The position numbers and the translations under genes were made by a program. Of a stretch of 64,000 nt of DNA, positions 42,049-50,637 are shown piece by piece; within the stretch, counting starts at the first letter, position 1; every line of letters begins with the position of its first letter. The notes beneath the pieces were generated by a model, which was not told the DNA's origin, did not search any database, and saw nothing but the letters and a program-made list of their open reading frames with translations. Source of the stretch: Meishania sp964351985 (lineage in GTDB: Bacteria > Bacteroidota > Bacteroidia > Flavobacteriales > Flavobacteriaceae); contig CAYGPR010000002.1 in the NCBI GenBank assembly GCA_964351985.1, positions 124,001 through 188,000 on the forward strand, read 5' to 3'.

Positions 42049-43410
42049 ATGTGCAGCCTCGTTCAGAAATACAATATGCCAGGTCCGCGGTATACCAGTT
42101 ATCCCACCGTTCCGTATTGGAACATAGAAGCTTTTTCAGGTAAAAAATGGACCGCCACCGTAAAGCGAAGTTTTTCGGAGAGCAATGGTTCAGAAGGTAT
42201 AAGTCTGTATATACACCTTCCTTTTTGCGAAAGTATGTGCACGTTCTGCGGGTGTCATAAGCGTATTACGAAACGACATGATGTCGAAAGTCCGTATATC
42301 ACATCGGTTTTGAAGGAATGGAACTTGTATTGCGAGCTTTTTTCTGAAAAACCCATTATAAAAGAACTGCATCTTGGTGGTGGAACACCGACATTCTTTT
42401 CTCCCGAAAACCTTAAAAGGCTTATCAACGGTATTTTTAGACATGCAGATCGTGCAGCAGAACATGAGTTCAGTTTTGAGGGCCACCCCAACAACACCAC
42501 TCGTGAACACCTACAAGCGTTGTACGATGTAGGTTTTAGAAGGGTGAGTTACGGTGTGCAAGACTACAACGAGGGCGTGCAAAAAGCTATACATAGGGTT
42601 CAGTCGTTTGAGAGCGTGAAGAATGTGACGGAGTGGGCCCGCGAGAACGGGTATAATTCCGTGGGGCATGATATCATATTCGGATTACCGCACCAGACGT
42701 TGGAACATGTTAAAGAAACCATCCTTAAAACGAAGCAGCTCATGCCGGATCGCTTGGCCTTTTATAGTTATGCGCATGTGCCATGGCTAAAGGGAAACGG
42801 TCAGCGAGGGTATAAGGATAGCGATTTGCCGACCGGGGAGGAAAAAAGGAGCCAGTACGAAAATGGGAAGAAATTATTGGCCGAAGTAGGCTATCATGAA
42901 ATCGGAATGGATCATTTTGCATTGTCGACCGATAGTCTGTACGCATCAATGGAAAGCGGAAATTTGCACCGTAATTTCATGGGTTATACCGCTTCAAAAA
43001 CGCAGCTGATGATCGGGTTGGGTGCCTCGAGTATCAGCGATAGCTGGTATAGCTTTGCCCAAAACGTTAAAAGTATCGAAGAATATCAACATTTGGTTCA
43101 AAACGGAATCATTCCCATTTATCGGGGACATATCTTAACGGATGAAGACCAAATCATAAGAAAGCATATTTTAAATATAATGTGCCGTTTGGAAACCTCA
43201 TGGCATGACGAAGAAATGGTTTTTTCGTCTTTGGATACAGTGCTTGAAAGCCTAAATGAAATGGAGTTCGATGGATTGGTCGAAGTACAACCGAACCGAT
43301 TAAAGGTGACCGAAAAAGGAAGACCTTTCGTACGTAATATTTGTATGGCGTTTGACGTTCTATTACATAGAAAAGCACCGGAAACACGTTTGTTTTCGTT
43401 GACGGTTTGA
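42049..43410 (+). CDS. hemN: oxygen-independent coproporphyrinogen III oxidase
   Basis: The ATG at 42049 is preferred to a TTG at 42025, which lies within the -7 element; the product has 453 residues. The radical-SAM cluster is C60-x3-C64-x2-C67 with C69 next ('PFCESMCTFCGCHKR'), and 'KYNMPGPRYTSYPTVPYW' and 'ELHLGGGTPTFF' are hallmark HemN sequences. It decarboxylates coproporphyrinogen III to protoporphyrinogen IX without oxygen. The CRP/FNR-type site in its promoter agrees with low-oxygen induction alongside the nos operon. Confidence 0.96.
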   Translation: MCSLVQKYNMPGPRYTSYPTVPYWNIEAFSGKKWTATVKRSFSESNGSEGISLYIHLPFCESMCTFCGCHKRITKRHDVESPYITSVLKEWNLYCELFSEKPIIKELHLGGGTPTFFSPENLKRLINGIFRHADRAAEHEFSFEGHPNNTTREHLQALYDVGFRRVSYGVQDYNEGVQKAIHRVQSFESVKNVTEWARENGYNSVGHDIIFGLPHQTLEHVKETILKTKQLMPDRLAFYSYAHVPWLKGNGQRGYKDSDLPTGEEKRSQYENGKKLLAEVGYHEIGMDHFALSTDSLYASMESGNLHRNFMGYTASKTQLMIGLGASSISDSWYSFAQNVKSIEEYQHLVQNGIIPIYRGHILTDEDQIIRKHILNIMCRLETSWHDEEMVFSSLDTVLESLNEMEFDGLVEVQPNRLKVTEKGRPFVRNICMAFDVLLHRKAPETRLFSLTV

Positions 43411-43431
43411 AAGAAGAACTTAATTAAACAG

Positions 43432-43451
43432 GTTCCGGCCTTTGCCGGAAC
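43432..43451. repeat. stem-loop GTTCCGGC-CTTT-GCCGGAAC
   Basis: A perfect 8-bp stem with a 4-base loop lies in the 59-bp gap between hemN and the universal stress gene. It could attenuate hemN transcription or be a dispersed repeat; a related GGAATGA-type palindrome lies at 61540. Confidence 0.5.
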
Positions 43452-43469
43452 GACAATAAAACTATTCCA

Positions 43470-44291
43470 ATGAAAAAAATAATTGTACCCTTAGATTTTT
43501 CCGAACAGTCAGAATATGCTTTAAAAGTTGCTGTTTCGTTGGCAAAAAAACATGGTTCTGAAATTTTGGCGCTACACATGTTGGAATTGAACCAGGCCAT
43601 GATTACCTCCTCAGAAGGTTTTCACCCCGAACAGACCGTTTTTCTTATAAAATTGGCGGAAAAACGGTTTAAGGAGTTTTTAGACAAACCGTACGTTAAG
43701 GATATCAAACTCACGCCCATTATCAAACACTATAAGGTTTTCAGCGAGGTCAATGAAGTGGCCAAAGAACACAATGCTGAGCTTATCGTAATGGGTTCGC
43801 ACGGAAGCGATGGGTTAAAAGAAATCTTTGTAGGCTCGAATGCGGAGAAAGTGGTACGAAATGCTGACATTCCGGTTTTGGTCATAAAGAATGAAATCGA
43901 GAATTTTAAGATAGATCGTTTTGTCTTCGCGTCGGATTTTAAGCAAGAGAACCTTGCGGCTTTTCAAAAAGCCAAGGCCTTTGCAGAATTACTTTCTGCC
44001 AAAATGGACTTAGTTTATATCAATACGCCGGGGGACAGTTTCTTAAGTTCCCAAGATACGTATGAAAGAATAAATGAGTTTCTTGCCAAAGCCAATGTGG
44101 GTCTAGAAGTGGATATTTATAATGACTATAGCGTTGAAAGAGGTATTTTGAACTACAGTGAAAGTAGTAGTGCCGACCTTATCGCCATACCTACTCACGG
44201 GCGCAAAGGGCTATCTCATTTCTTTATGGGAAGTATTGGGGAAGATGTGGCCAATCATTCTAAAATACCGGTGGTTACTTTTAAGATTTAA
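43470..44291 (+). CDS. tandem universal stress protein (UspA family)
   Basis: The 273-residue protein carries two UspA domains. The first (1-145) begins 'KKIIVPLDFSEQSEYALKVAVSLAKKHGSEILALH' and has the ATP loop 'VMGSHGSDGLKEIFVGSNAEKVV'. The second (about 150-273) ends 'IPTHGRKGLSHFFMGSIGEDVANHSKIPVVTF', also with a recognisable G-x2-G-x9-G(S) loop. Such proteins accompany cbb3 oxidase and FNR-type regulons in Bacteroidota. It is 59 bp after hemN and probably co-transcribed in part. Confidence 0.92.
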   Translation: MKKIIVPLDFSEQSEYALKVAVSLAKKHGSEILALHMLELNQAMITSSEGFHPEQTVFLIKLAEKRFKEFLDKPYVKDIKLTPIIKHYKVFSEVNEVAKEHNAELIVMGSHGSDGLKEIFVGSNAEKVVRNADIPVLVIKNEIENFKIDRFVFASDFKQENLAAFQKAKAFAELLSAKMDLVYINTPGDSFLSSQDTYERINEFLAKANVGLEVDIYNDYSVERGILNYSESSSADLIAIPTHGRKGLSHFFMGSIGEDVANHSKIPVVTFKI

Positions 44292-44340
44292 TACCGTAAA
44301 GGCATTTAAATTATTGGGTAGTAACAGGTAATGAAAACAC

Positions 44341-44366
44341 AAAAGGGAAGCTTAAGCTTCCCTTTT
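44341..44366. terminator. bidirectional terminator (26-bp perfect palindrome)
   Basis: AAAAGGGAAGCTT and its exact reverse complement AAGCTTCCCTTTT abut, giving a strong stem with an A-tract on one side and a T-tract on the other. It lies between the convergent universal stress gene and the PIG-L gene and can terminate both. Confidence 0.85.
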
Positions 44367-44412
44367 ATATTATAGTCCTTGAAGCTATCTTGAGCCGTTC
44401 TTTTACAACGGA

Positions 44413-45282
44413 TTATTTTTTAAGCATAGGAAACAGCTTTTTAATTTCAGCATCGGTGGGCTGCTTACCATACTCGCAAATTTCGAATCCTTCTGCATGT
44501 TTTATTTCGTTCGCCTTTTCGCCGTACCATTTTTTTAAACTTTCGAGAGTAACCTCGTTCGGGCCTGAAGAACGCCAATTTGACAAAAACTCCAATCGTT
44601 CCTTTTCTGTTTCAGGTACTTTGTCCAGATTTCCGGAAGTCCATGGCAACCATTCGAAAAATTGTGATTTGTGTGCTGCCATGGCATAGATTTTCTGGTC
44701 GAAAACTTCATCGATATTTACAGCGATCTCAGGCTCGAACGGACTAGGTTTCTCAAACCCATCTTCCGAATACAGAAAAACGGGGTTCTTTTTAAGCGGA
44801 GGCACTTCTGGCGCAACATTGGGCACGATGACCATATAGGCGGCATCTTGGACCAAAATACCGGTATACCGATGGTCTGGGTGGTAATCGTTCGGCCTCG
44901 GAGCAATGACAATATCGGCATTCCATTTTCTGATTTCGCGGATAACCTTGAGACGATTTTCAAGGGTTGGCATGAGTTCGCCGTCATGATTGTCCAAAAC
45001 GGTATATTCGACCCCGAATCTTTTCCCGGCCTCGTTTGCCTCGGCAATCCTGATTTTCGCCAATTCTCCACCCCCTTTTTCATGATGCCCCGCATCGCCA
45101 TTGGTCAATGAAACGAATTTTACGTTATGGCCCATTTTCGAGAACAAAATGGCAGTGCCACCCGCGTCATTGTCACAATCGTCAGGATGGGCACCAAAAA
45201 CGATAACATTGATTTTATCTCCTTGGGCAAAAGTCGTGATAGCAAAGAATGACAAACAGAGAACTAGAACAAATTTTTTCAT
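44413..45282 (-). CDS. PIG-L family deacetylase (exported)
   Basis: The 289-residue protein has a Sec signal peptide ('FVLVLCLSFFAITTFAQG'). The zinc motif is 'VFGAHPDDCDNDAGGTAILF' (A-H-P-D-D) and the second 'PNDYHPDHRYTGILVQDAAYM' supplies the histidines. PIG-L/MshB/LmbE enzymes remove N-acetyl groups from amino sugars. Export suggests that it acts on glycan-derived amino sugars in the periplasm. It follows a Tat-exported Gfo/Idh/MocA gene by 13 bp, and the two likely form an operon. Confidence 0.92.
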   Translation of the reverse strand: MKKFVLVLCLSFFAITTFAQGDKINVIVFGAHPDDCDNDAGGTAILFSKMGHNVKFVSLTNGDAGHHEKGGGELAKIRIAEANEAGKRFGVEYTVLDNHDGELMPTLENRLKVIREIRKWNADIVIAPRPNDYHPDHRYTGILVQDAAYMVIVPNVAPEVPPLKKNPVFLYSEDGFEKPSPFEPEIAVNIDEVFDQKIYAMAAHKSQFFEWLPWTSGNLDKVPETEKERLEFLSNWRSSGPNEVTLESLKKWYGEKANEIKHAEGFEICEYGKQPTDAEIKKLFPMLKK

Positions 45283-45295
45283 TGCGATGTTACTA

Positions 45296-46690
45296 TTATA
45301 CCATTTTCATGGCCGTTGGATCCCAGTTTACAGTCTTTTTTTTAAAGTAGCTTTCGTTGGCCAACAGCGCCGCCCCGGCCGCACGAAGACCGAAAGTAGG
45401 ATCCTGAATTACTTTGTATTTGCCTCGTATGGCCTGAATGAAATTATGGGTATGGTCGAAATGAGAGCCCTGATAACCCTTGGGGGCTTCAAAAATGGTC
45501 TCCCCGGTATTCAACAACGCGGGTCGGTCTTCCAAATTCTCGTCGGCATAACCCTGACGTATTTTTTCTTGGATTGCTTCGGTGTAAGGAATCATAGAGT
45601 AGCCTCCAGGGGTCATTCCCAGTTTTGTGCGGGTAACCTTTACGTAATCCGAATCAACATCCATCATCCCTTCGGTACCATACAGGCGGAATAGACTTCC
45701 ACCACCTCCACCACCGATGAAATTAACCCGAAACGAGCCATTAAATGCGCTGTGGGTACCTGTTTTTGGAAAGTCGTACAGCGACGTCATAACATCGGGT
45801 ACGTCTCGGCCATCCTCCCAAAAGCGAAGTCCTCCAGTAGCTAATGCACGCTCCGGCCCATTGGAACTTATAATATAATTCAAGGTGGAGAAGGCATGTA
45901 CGAACATATCACCTGCGACCCCGGTGCCATAGTCTTGATAATTGCGCCATCGGAAAAAACGTTTCGGTTCATAGGGTACTTTGGGGGCATTGCCCAAAAA
46001 TGTATCGAAATCTACCGTTTGGGGACTCGCATCCGGCGGAATTGGGTACTGCCAGGCACCCTCTGCCGAATAGCGGTCGTTATACATATCAATATATACG
46101 ATTTCGCCGATGGCACCCTCATCATATAATTGTTTCGCCTTTACGTTGCCGAGCGACGACATTCCATTACTGCCGACCTGACAGACCATTCCCGTCTCTT
46201 TCTGTGTTTTTATCATCGCTTGGCCTTCCCCGAAATTCTGTACCATCGGTTTTTCGCAATACACGTGTTTGCCCGCTTTCATTGCAGCCACGGCAATCGT
46301 CTCGTGCCAATGGTCGGATGTGGCGATGATAACGGCATCGACATCTTTTCTATCCAACAGTTGGCGGTAATCACGGGTTACGAAAACGTCGTTTCCCCAA
46401 AGTTCTTTGGCACGATCCAATCTACCTGTATAGAGGTCACAGGCCGCAACCAATTTTACGCCACTGGTCTTTAAGGCCGCCATAGTATCGTAAATTCCTT
46501 GAATTCCAGTGCCTATAAGTCCAAGATTGACCTGATCGTTAGCAGCATAATTCGTGTTGTCATATGCCCTATTCGGCAGTAGTATTCTTTGTTCGTATGA
46601 GGCGGCAAGTAAAGTCGGTGCCGCAGTAATTGCTGCCGTACCTAAAGTAGCTTTTTTTAGAAACCGTCGGCGGGAAGTGTCTTTTTTCAT
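45296..46690 (-). CDS. Tat-exported Gfo/Idh/MocA-family oxidoreductase
   Basis: The 464-residue protein has a twin-arginine signal ('TSRRRFLKKATLGTAAITAAP'), the dinucleotide motif 'VNLGLIGTGIQGIYDTM', the standard E-K-P motif ('HVYCEKPMVQNFGEG'), and a substrate region 'GTGVAGDMFVHAFSTLNYIISS'. Exported members carry tightly bound NAD(P) and oxidise or hydrolyse glycosides through keto intermediates. It is paired with a PIG-L deacetylase; a shared N-acetylated sugar substrate is an inference. Confidence 0.92.
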   Translation of the reverse strand: MKKDTSRRRFLKKATLGTAAITAAPTLLAASYEQRILLPNRAYDNTNYAANDQVNLGLIGTGIQGIYDTMAALKTSGVKLVAACDLYTGRLDRAKELWGNDVFVTRDYRQLLDRKDVDAVIIATSDHWHETIAVAAMKAGKHVYCEKPMVQNFGEGQAMIKTQKETGMVCQVGSNGMSSLGNVKAKQLYDEGAIGEIVYIDMYNDRYSAEGAWQYPIPPDASPQTVDFDTFLGNAPKVPYEPKRFFRWRNYQDYGTGVAGDMFVHAFSTLNYIISSNGPERALATGGLRFWEDGRDVPDVMTSLYDFPKTGTHSAFNGSFRVNFIGGGGGGSLFRLYGTEGMMDVDSDYVKVTRTKLGMTPGGYSMIPYTEAIQEKIRQGYADENLEDRPALLNTGETIFEAPKGYQGSHFDHTHNFIQAIRGKYKVIQDPTFGLRAAGAALLANESYFKKKTVNWDPTAMKMV

Positions 46691-46839
46691 TTGAATGAAT
46701 TTTGAGTTGTGTTCAATCGACTCAACAAGTTACATTTTCTTTTCAAATTTTGAATTGTGATTAGGCAGAATTGTGAAAGACGGTTTCTTTTAAAGAACCT
46801 TTTTGCGTTACGTTTAGGTACATTATTTCGGAACTCCCT

Positions 46840-47271
46840 TCAAAGTGGTAAAAAGGACTTCCCTGCCTCGATATCCGCCACAAGGTCGTCAACCGTGGTT
46901 TCCTCCAAATTCTTGACAAAACGGACTTTCGTATCGCCAACGAGATCGTGCATAGGGCAGGGGTGTTCAGCGTTGCAATCCTGTAGGCTGAGCATGCACG
47001 AAGTTAAGCGGTTATCTCCATCGATAATATGTATGATATCCATCAAATGCACCGTTCTGTTTTCTTCTGATAGGTAAAACCCACCACCGGGGCCACGAAC
47101 CGATGATACGATATTATGTCGTGATAGCTCTTGAAGTATTTTGGAGAGATAGGCTTTGGGAATATTCGTTGGGCCACTAATATCCTTGGCCAATATTTTA
47201 TTCCCTCGTGATGAATGTACCGCTAGGTATAGCACTGCTTTGAGGGCATATTTCGAGGAATTCGATAACAT
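46840..47271 (-). CDS. Rrf2-family regulator, NsrR-like
   Basis: The 143-residue protein has the Rrf2 winged helix ('YALKAVLYLAVHS', 'IPKAYLSKILQELSRHNIVSSVRGPGGGFYL'). Three cysteines, C92, C99 and C105, occur in 'TSCMLSLQDCNAEHPCPMHDL', the spacing used by NsrR and IscR to hold an iron-sulfur cluster. NsrR senses nitric oxide. The gene diverges from the nos operon, and an inverted repeat of NsrR-like form lies in its promoter. It is therefore the likely local regulator of nos genes and of itself. Confidence 0.88.
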   Translation of the reverse strand: MLSNSSKYALKAVLYLAVHSSRGNKILAKDISGPTNIPKAYLSKILQELSRHNIVSSVRGPGGGFYLSEENRTVHLMDIIHIIDGDNRLTSCMLSLQDCNAEHPCPMHDLVGDTKVRFVKNLEETTVDDLVADIEAGKSFLPL

Positions 47272-47289
47272 TTCGCTAGCATTTTTTTA

Positions 47290-47322
47290 CAAATATAAAG
47301 ATTAAAAGACTTTTTTATCTTT
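47290..47322 (-). promoter_or_regulatory. rrf2 promoter with candidate Rrf2/NsrR operator
   Basis: AAAGATTAAAA-GACT-TTTTTATCTTT style arms at 47297-47322 form an inverted repeat with one mismatch, keeping the AAGAT...ATCTT ends typical of NsrR sites. On the minus strand TATATTTG (47290-47297) is a full -7 match, directly next to the repeat. Repressor bound here would block rrf2 transcription. Confidence 0.5.
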
Positions 47323-47326
47323 TATA

Positions 47327-47369
47327 TGATTAATATCATGTTTTTTGGATAACCTACCCTTTACTTTTG
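47327..47369 (+). promoter_or_regulatory. nos operon promoter with CRP/FNR-type site
   Basis: ATGATTAATATCAT contains TGAT-N4-ATCA (47327-47338), the FNR/Dnr core, followed by TGTTTTTT. Its centre is 36.5 bp before the last base of TACTTTTG (47362-47369), a full -7 match; there is no -33 element at the proper distance. The predicted start is about 23 bases before the cytochrome c ATG. Confidence 0.7.
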
Positions 47370-47397
47370 AGGCATAAATTTAAAACCATAAGTAGCA

Positions 47398-47907
47398 ATG
47401 AGAATAGTATTCAAAAGTTTGACATTACTTTTTACCGTACTCCTGATGAGTTGCGGCGGAAAAGAGGAAAAGAAAAAAGAAGGGTTTAGCGTGGAGCGAC
47501 AAAAATCGGAGACGGCTGCACCCGCTGAGGCCACACCGACTACAAGTACCGTACCCGCATCCGAACGGGTCGATTTGGACAATAAAGGGGTCGGTCCCAT
47601 AACATCGATTACTTTGGGTGCGGAAATCGATCAAGCCATGGCAAAAAAAGGAGAGGAAGTCTATAACCAGATGTGCACGGCCTGTCATAGGGTCGGCAAG
47701 AAGTTTATCGGACCTGCACCTAATGATATTTTGGAAAGACGCAGTCCTGAATGGGTCATGAACATGATTTTAAATCCCGAAGTTATGGTAAAGGAAGATC
47801 CTTTGGCCAAAGATCTTCTCACCGAGTTCAACGGAGCGCCAATGGCGAACCAAGGTTTGACCGAAGAACAGGCCCGCGCCGTATTAGAATATTTTAGAAC
47901 CTTATAA
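47398..47907 (+). CDS. nos-cluster c-type cytochrome lipoprotein
   Basis: The 169-residue protein has a lipoprotein signal (C19 in 'VLLMSCGGKEEKK'), a low-complexity Ala/Thr/Pro linker (about 37-56) and one heme site C93-T-A-C-H97 ('MCTACHRVGKKFIGP'). The distal methionine is probably in 'NGAPMANQGLT'. Small cytochromes of this kind deliver electrons to the clade II nitrous oxide reductase. It is the first gene of the nos operon. Confidence 0.92.
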   Translation: MRIVFKSLTLLFTVLLMSCGGKEEKKKEGFSVERQKSETAAPAEATPTTSTVPASERVDLDNKGVGPITSITLGAEIDQAMAKKGEEVYNQMCTACHRVGKKFIGPAPNDILERRSPEWVMNMILNPEVMVKEDPLAKDLLTEFNGAPMANQGLTEEQARAVLEYFRTL

Positions 47908-47918
47908 ACTCTCATAAT

Positions 47919-48503
47919 ATGAAAACAACCAATGTAAAACTTGTATTTGGTTCGCTATTGATGCTATTACTCATATGTGGCTGCAAGAACGAGACAAAGA
48001 CCGAAACGACCACAACGGATTCCACGAATACGGAATCTGCTACCGAAACTGCCAAACAAGGGCAGGCCTTTATAGAAGATGATGGATCAACCCCCAATGT
48101 GTTGCAAATCGCTATTGGCTCACCCGACCATACCACCTTGGTTGCCGCCGTTCAGGCCGCAAGCCTTGAAAATGCATTGGTCAATGCAGGTCCACTGATG
48201 GTCTTTGCGCCCACGAATGCGGCTTTCGATGCACTGCCCGCAGGTACGGTAGAAGATTTGTTGAAACCTGAGAACAAAGATGCCTTGGCCAACATTCTAA
48301 AGCATCACGTAACTGCCGGAAACTACGACAAGGAGTTTCTAAAAAAGTTCAAGAAAATAGGCCAGGCCAACGACCAAAATGCCATCGTCGAAGTTAAAGG
48401 CGACGATGTCTATGTGGGAGGCGCAAAAATTATAGCCAGTATTCCCGCAGGTAACGGAATCGTACATGTGGTAGACAAGGTAATACTTCCCCCATCCGAA
48501 TAA
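47919..48503 (+). CDS. fasciclin (FAS1) domain lipoprotein
   Basis: The 194-residue protein has a lipoprotein signal ('LLMLLLICGCKNE'), a Thr-rich linker, and a single FAS1 domain: 'SPDHTTLVAAVQAASLENALVNAGPLMVFAPTNAAFDALPAGTVEDLL', 'LANILKHHVTAGNYD' and 'GGAKIIASIPAGNGIVHVVDKVILPP'. FAS1 domains bind surfaces or proteins. Between a cytochrome and nosZ it may act as a scaffold for electron transfer or copper delivery (inference). Confidence 0.92.
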   Translation: MKTTNVKLVFGSLLMLLLICGCKNETKTETTTTDSTNTESATETAKQGQAFIEDDGSTPNVLQIAIGSPDHTTLVAAVQAASLENALVNAGPLMVFAPTNAAFDALPAGTVEDLLKPENKDALANILKHHVTAGNYDKEFLKKFKKIGQANDQNAIVEVKGDDVYVGGAKIIASIPAGNGIVHVVDKVILPPSE

Positions 48504-48542
48504 ATAGTCAAATACAGAACGAACAATTAAATAGAAAGACAA

Positions 48543-50504
48543 ATGAAAAAGTATAGTTATTTTATTTCCGCACTAATGGCGTCAGTGTTGATGTTGACCG
48601 GTTGCGGTAATCAAAACGGCAATGGTGGTAGCAGTAGTGCCCTTGCATCGAACAATGCCGAAAAGGTATATGTCGCCCCTGGTGAGCAAGATGAATTTTA
48701 CGCTTTCCTTTCTGGAGGATATAGTGGTAACTTGACCGTGTACGGACTTCCTTCGGGAAGGATGTTCAAGGAAATTCCTGTATTCTCCCAATTTCCTACT
48801 TCCGGGTATGGCTATTCCGAAGAGACAAAACCCATGTTGAACACTTCCTTCGGATTTGTACCTTGGGATGATGCCCACCACCCTGATATCTCCCAGACGA
48901 ATGGGGAATTGGACGGCCGATGGATTTTCATCAACGGCAACAATACACCCCGTATCGCCCGGATCAGTCTGAGTACTTTCGAGACCGAAGAAATCATTGA
49001 AATACCGAATAGTGCAGGTAACCACAGTTCTTCGTTCATTACCGAAAACACGGAGTACGTAGTTGCAGGAACCCGTTTTTCCGTCCCTGTTCCACAGCGA
49101 GATATGCCCATCAATGAGTACAAGGGCAATTTTAAAGGGGCATTGTCCTTTATCAGTGTTGCCCCTGACAATGGAAGGTTGAATTTGGAATTCCAAGTTT
49201 TAATGCCTGGATTCAACTATGACCTTTCGCATCCCGGTCGTGGAAAATCACACGGTTGGTTCTTCTTTACCACTTACAATACCGAAGAAGCCAATTCACT
49301 TATGGAAGTGAACTCTTCCCAAAATGACAAAGATTTTATCGCTGCCATCAACTGGAAGAAAATAGAAGAATATGTAAAAAATGGTGGAGGTAAAAAAATG
49401 CCTACAAACTATGCGCACAATGTATATAGTGATGAGACCCATACCGGTACCTCAACCATGAAAAAAGAAGTGTTGACCGTTGATCCGTTAGAAGTGCCCG
49501 GAGCTGTTTTCTTCTTACCTACACCGAAATCGCCCCACGGTTGCGACGTTGATCCTTCTGGCGAATATATTATAGGAAACGGGAAACTGTCCGCAGACCT
49601 TACGGTACATTCCTTTGACAGAATGCTAGCTGCCATAGAAGGTAAGAAATTCGATGGCGAGGCTTACGGAATCCCAATTTTGAAATTCGAAGATGTCTTA
49701 GCAGGAACAGTAAAAAGTGGTGGCTTAGGCCCCCTTCATACCGAATTCGATGGCCAGGGCAATGCCTACACTACGTTCTTTATTTCATCGGAAGTGGTAA
49801 AATGGAAATTGGGTACTTGGGAAGTCATTGACAGAAAACCGACTTTCTATTCCGTGGGCCACTTGATGATTCCCGGTGGAAATTCTAGGAAGCCTTTCGG
49901 AAAATATGTGGTCGCGATGAACAAGATTACCAAAGACCGTTATTTGCCTACGGGACCTGAAATGGAACACTCTGCCCAGATTTATGACATTTCGGGCGAG
50001 AAAATGGAGCTCATTTATGATTTTCCGACACATGGCGAGCCTCATTATGCCGCCGGTTGCCCAGCTGAACTTCTGGCCCCAAAATCGAAAAAAATCTATC
50101 GGTTGGACGAGAACGAACATCCATATGCCGTGAAATCACCTAACGATGCCAAGGTAGTACGCGAAGGCAATGAGGTACATATTTATATGTCAACCATCCG
50201 TAGCCACTTTACTCCGGATAATATTGAAGGTATCAAAGTTGGCGATAAGGTGTACTTCCATATCACGAACCACGAACAAGATTTTGACGTGCCGCACGGC
50301 TTCTCGATGATCGGTCAGAATACTTCCGAATTATTGATTATGCCCGGTCAGACCAAAACGTCGGTCTGGGAACCCAAAAAAGTGGGTGTATGGCCATTCT
50401 ATTGTACCGATTTCTGCTCGGCACTGCATCAAGAAATGCAGGGGTATGTAAGGGTATCCCCTGCCAACTCGAACATCGAACTATCATGGTCGTTGGGCGA
50501 GTAG
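48543..50504 (+). CDS. nosZ: nitrous oxide reductase, clade II (Sec-type lipoprotein)
   Basis: The 653-residue protein reduces N2O to N2. It has a Sec/lipoprotein signal (C21 in 'VLMLTGCGNQ') rather than a Tat signal, the hallmark of clade II. The CuZ propeller has histidines in 'WDDAHHPDISQTNG' and 'HGCDVDPSGEYIIGNGKLS'. The C-terminal cupredoxin carries the CuA site C621-x3-C625-x3-H629 in 'YCTDFCSALHQEMQGYV', with M632 close by. It acts in the periplasm with the cytochrome encoded upstream. A hairpin follows the stop. Confidence 0.97.
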   Translation: MKKYSYFISALMASVLMLTGCGNQNGNGGSSSALASNNAEKVYVAPGEQDEFYAFLSGGYSGNLTVYGLPSGRMFKEIPVFSQFPTSGYGYSEETKPMLNTSFGFVPWDDAHHPDISQTNGELDGRWIFINGNNTPRIARISLSTFETEEIIEIPNSAGNHSSSFITENTEYVVAGTRFSVPVPQRDMPINEYKGNFKGALSFISVAPDNGRLNLEFQVLMPGFNYDLSHPGRGKSHGWFFFTTYNTEEANSLMEVNSSQNDKDFIAAINWKKIEEYVKNGGGKKMPTNYAHNVYSDETHTGTSTMKKEVLTVDPLEVPGAVFFLPTPKSPHGCDVDPSGEYIIGNGKLSADLTVHSFDRMLAAIEGKKFDGEAYGIPILKFEDVLAGTVKSGGLGPLHTEFDGQGNAYTTFFISSEVVKWKLGTWEVIDRKPTFYSVGHLMIPGGNSRKPFGKYVVAMNKITKDRYLPTGPEMEHSAQIYDISGEKMELIYDFPTHGEPHYAAGCPAELLAPKSKKIYRLDENEHPYAVKSPNDAKVVREGNEVHIYMSTIRSHFTPDNIEGIKVGDKVYFHITNHEQDFDVPHGFSMIGQNTSELLIMPGQTKTSVWEPKKVGVWPFYCTDFCSALHQEMQGYVRVSPANSNIELSWSLGE

Positions 50505-50538
50505 ATTGACCCTTAGAGAGTACTTTTTTCAAGCAGAG

Positions 50539-50572
50539 AAGCGGGCTGTGTTCCAAGACCGGCCCGCTTTTT
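50539..50572 (+). terminator. hairpin after nosZ (partial terminator)
   Basis: AAGCGGGC (50539-50546) pairs with GCCCGCTT (50562-50569) across a 15-base loop and runs into a short T-tract. As the nos genes continue 66 bp later, it may let most transcripts end after nosZ and so keep nosZ more abundant than its accessory genes. Confidence 0.6.
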
Positions 50573-50637
50573 AACGAATTGAAGTCCGGCAACCACACAA
50601 AGGAAGTTTCGATTTGAATAATTTAAATTTTTAGGAA

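Noticed and set aside
43432..43451. Stem-loop after hemN as a definite terminator
   Set aside because: It has no following T-tract and resembles dispersed intergenic palindromes, so it is listed as a repeat only.
46702..46725. TTGAGT ... ACTCAA inverted repeat before the Gfo gene at 46690
   Set aside because: The 6-bp arms with a 12-bp spacer are short, and no clear -7 element accompanies them.
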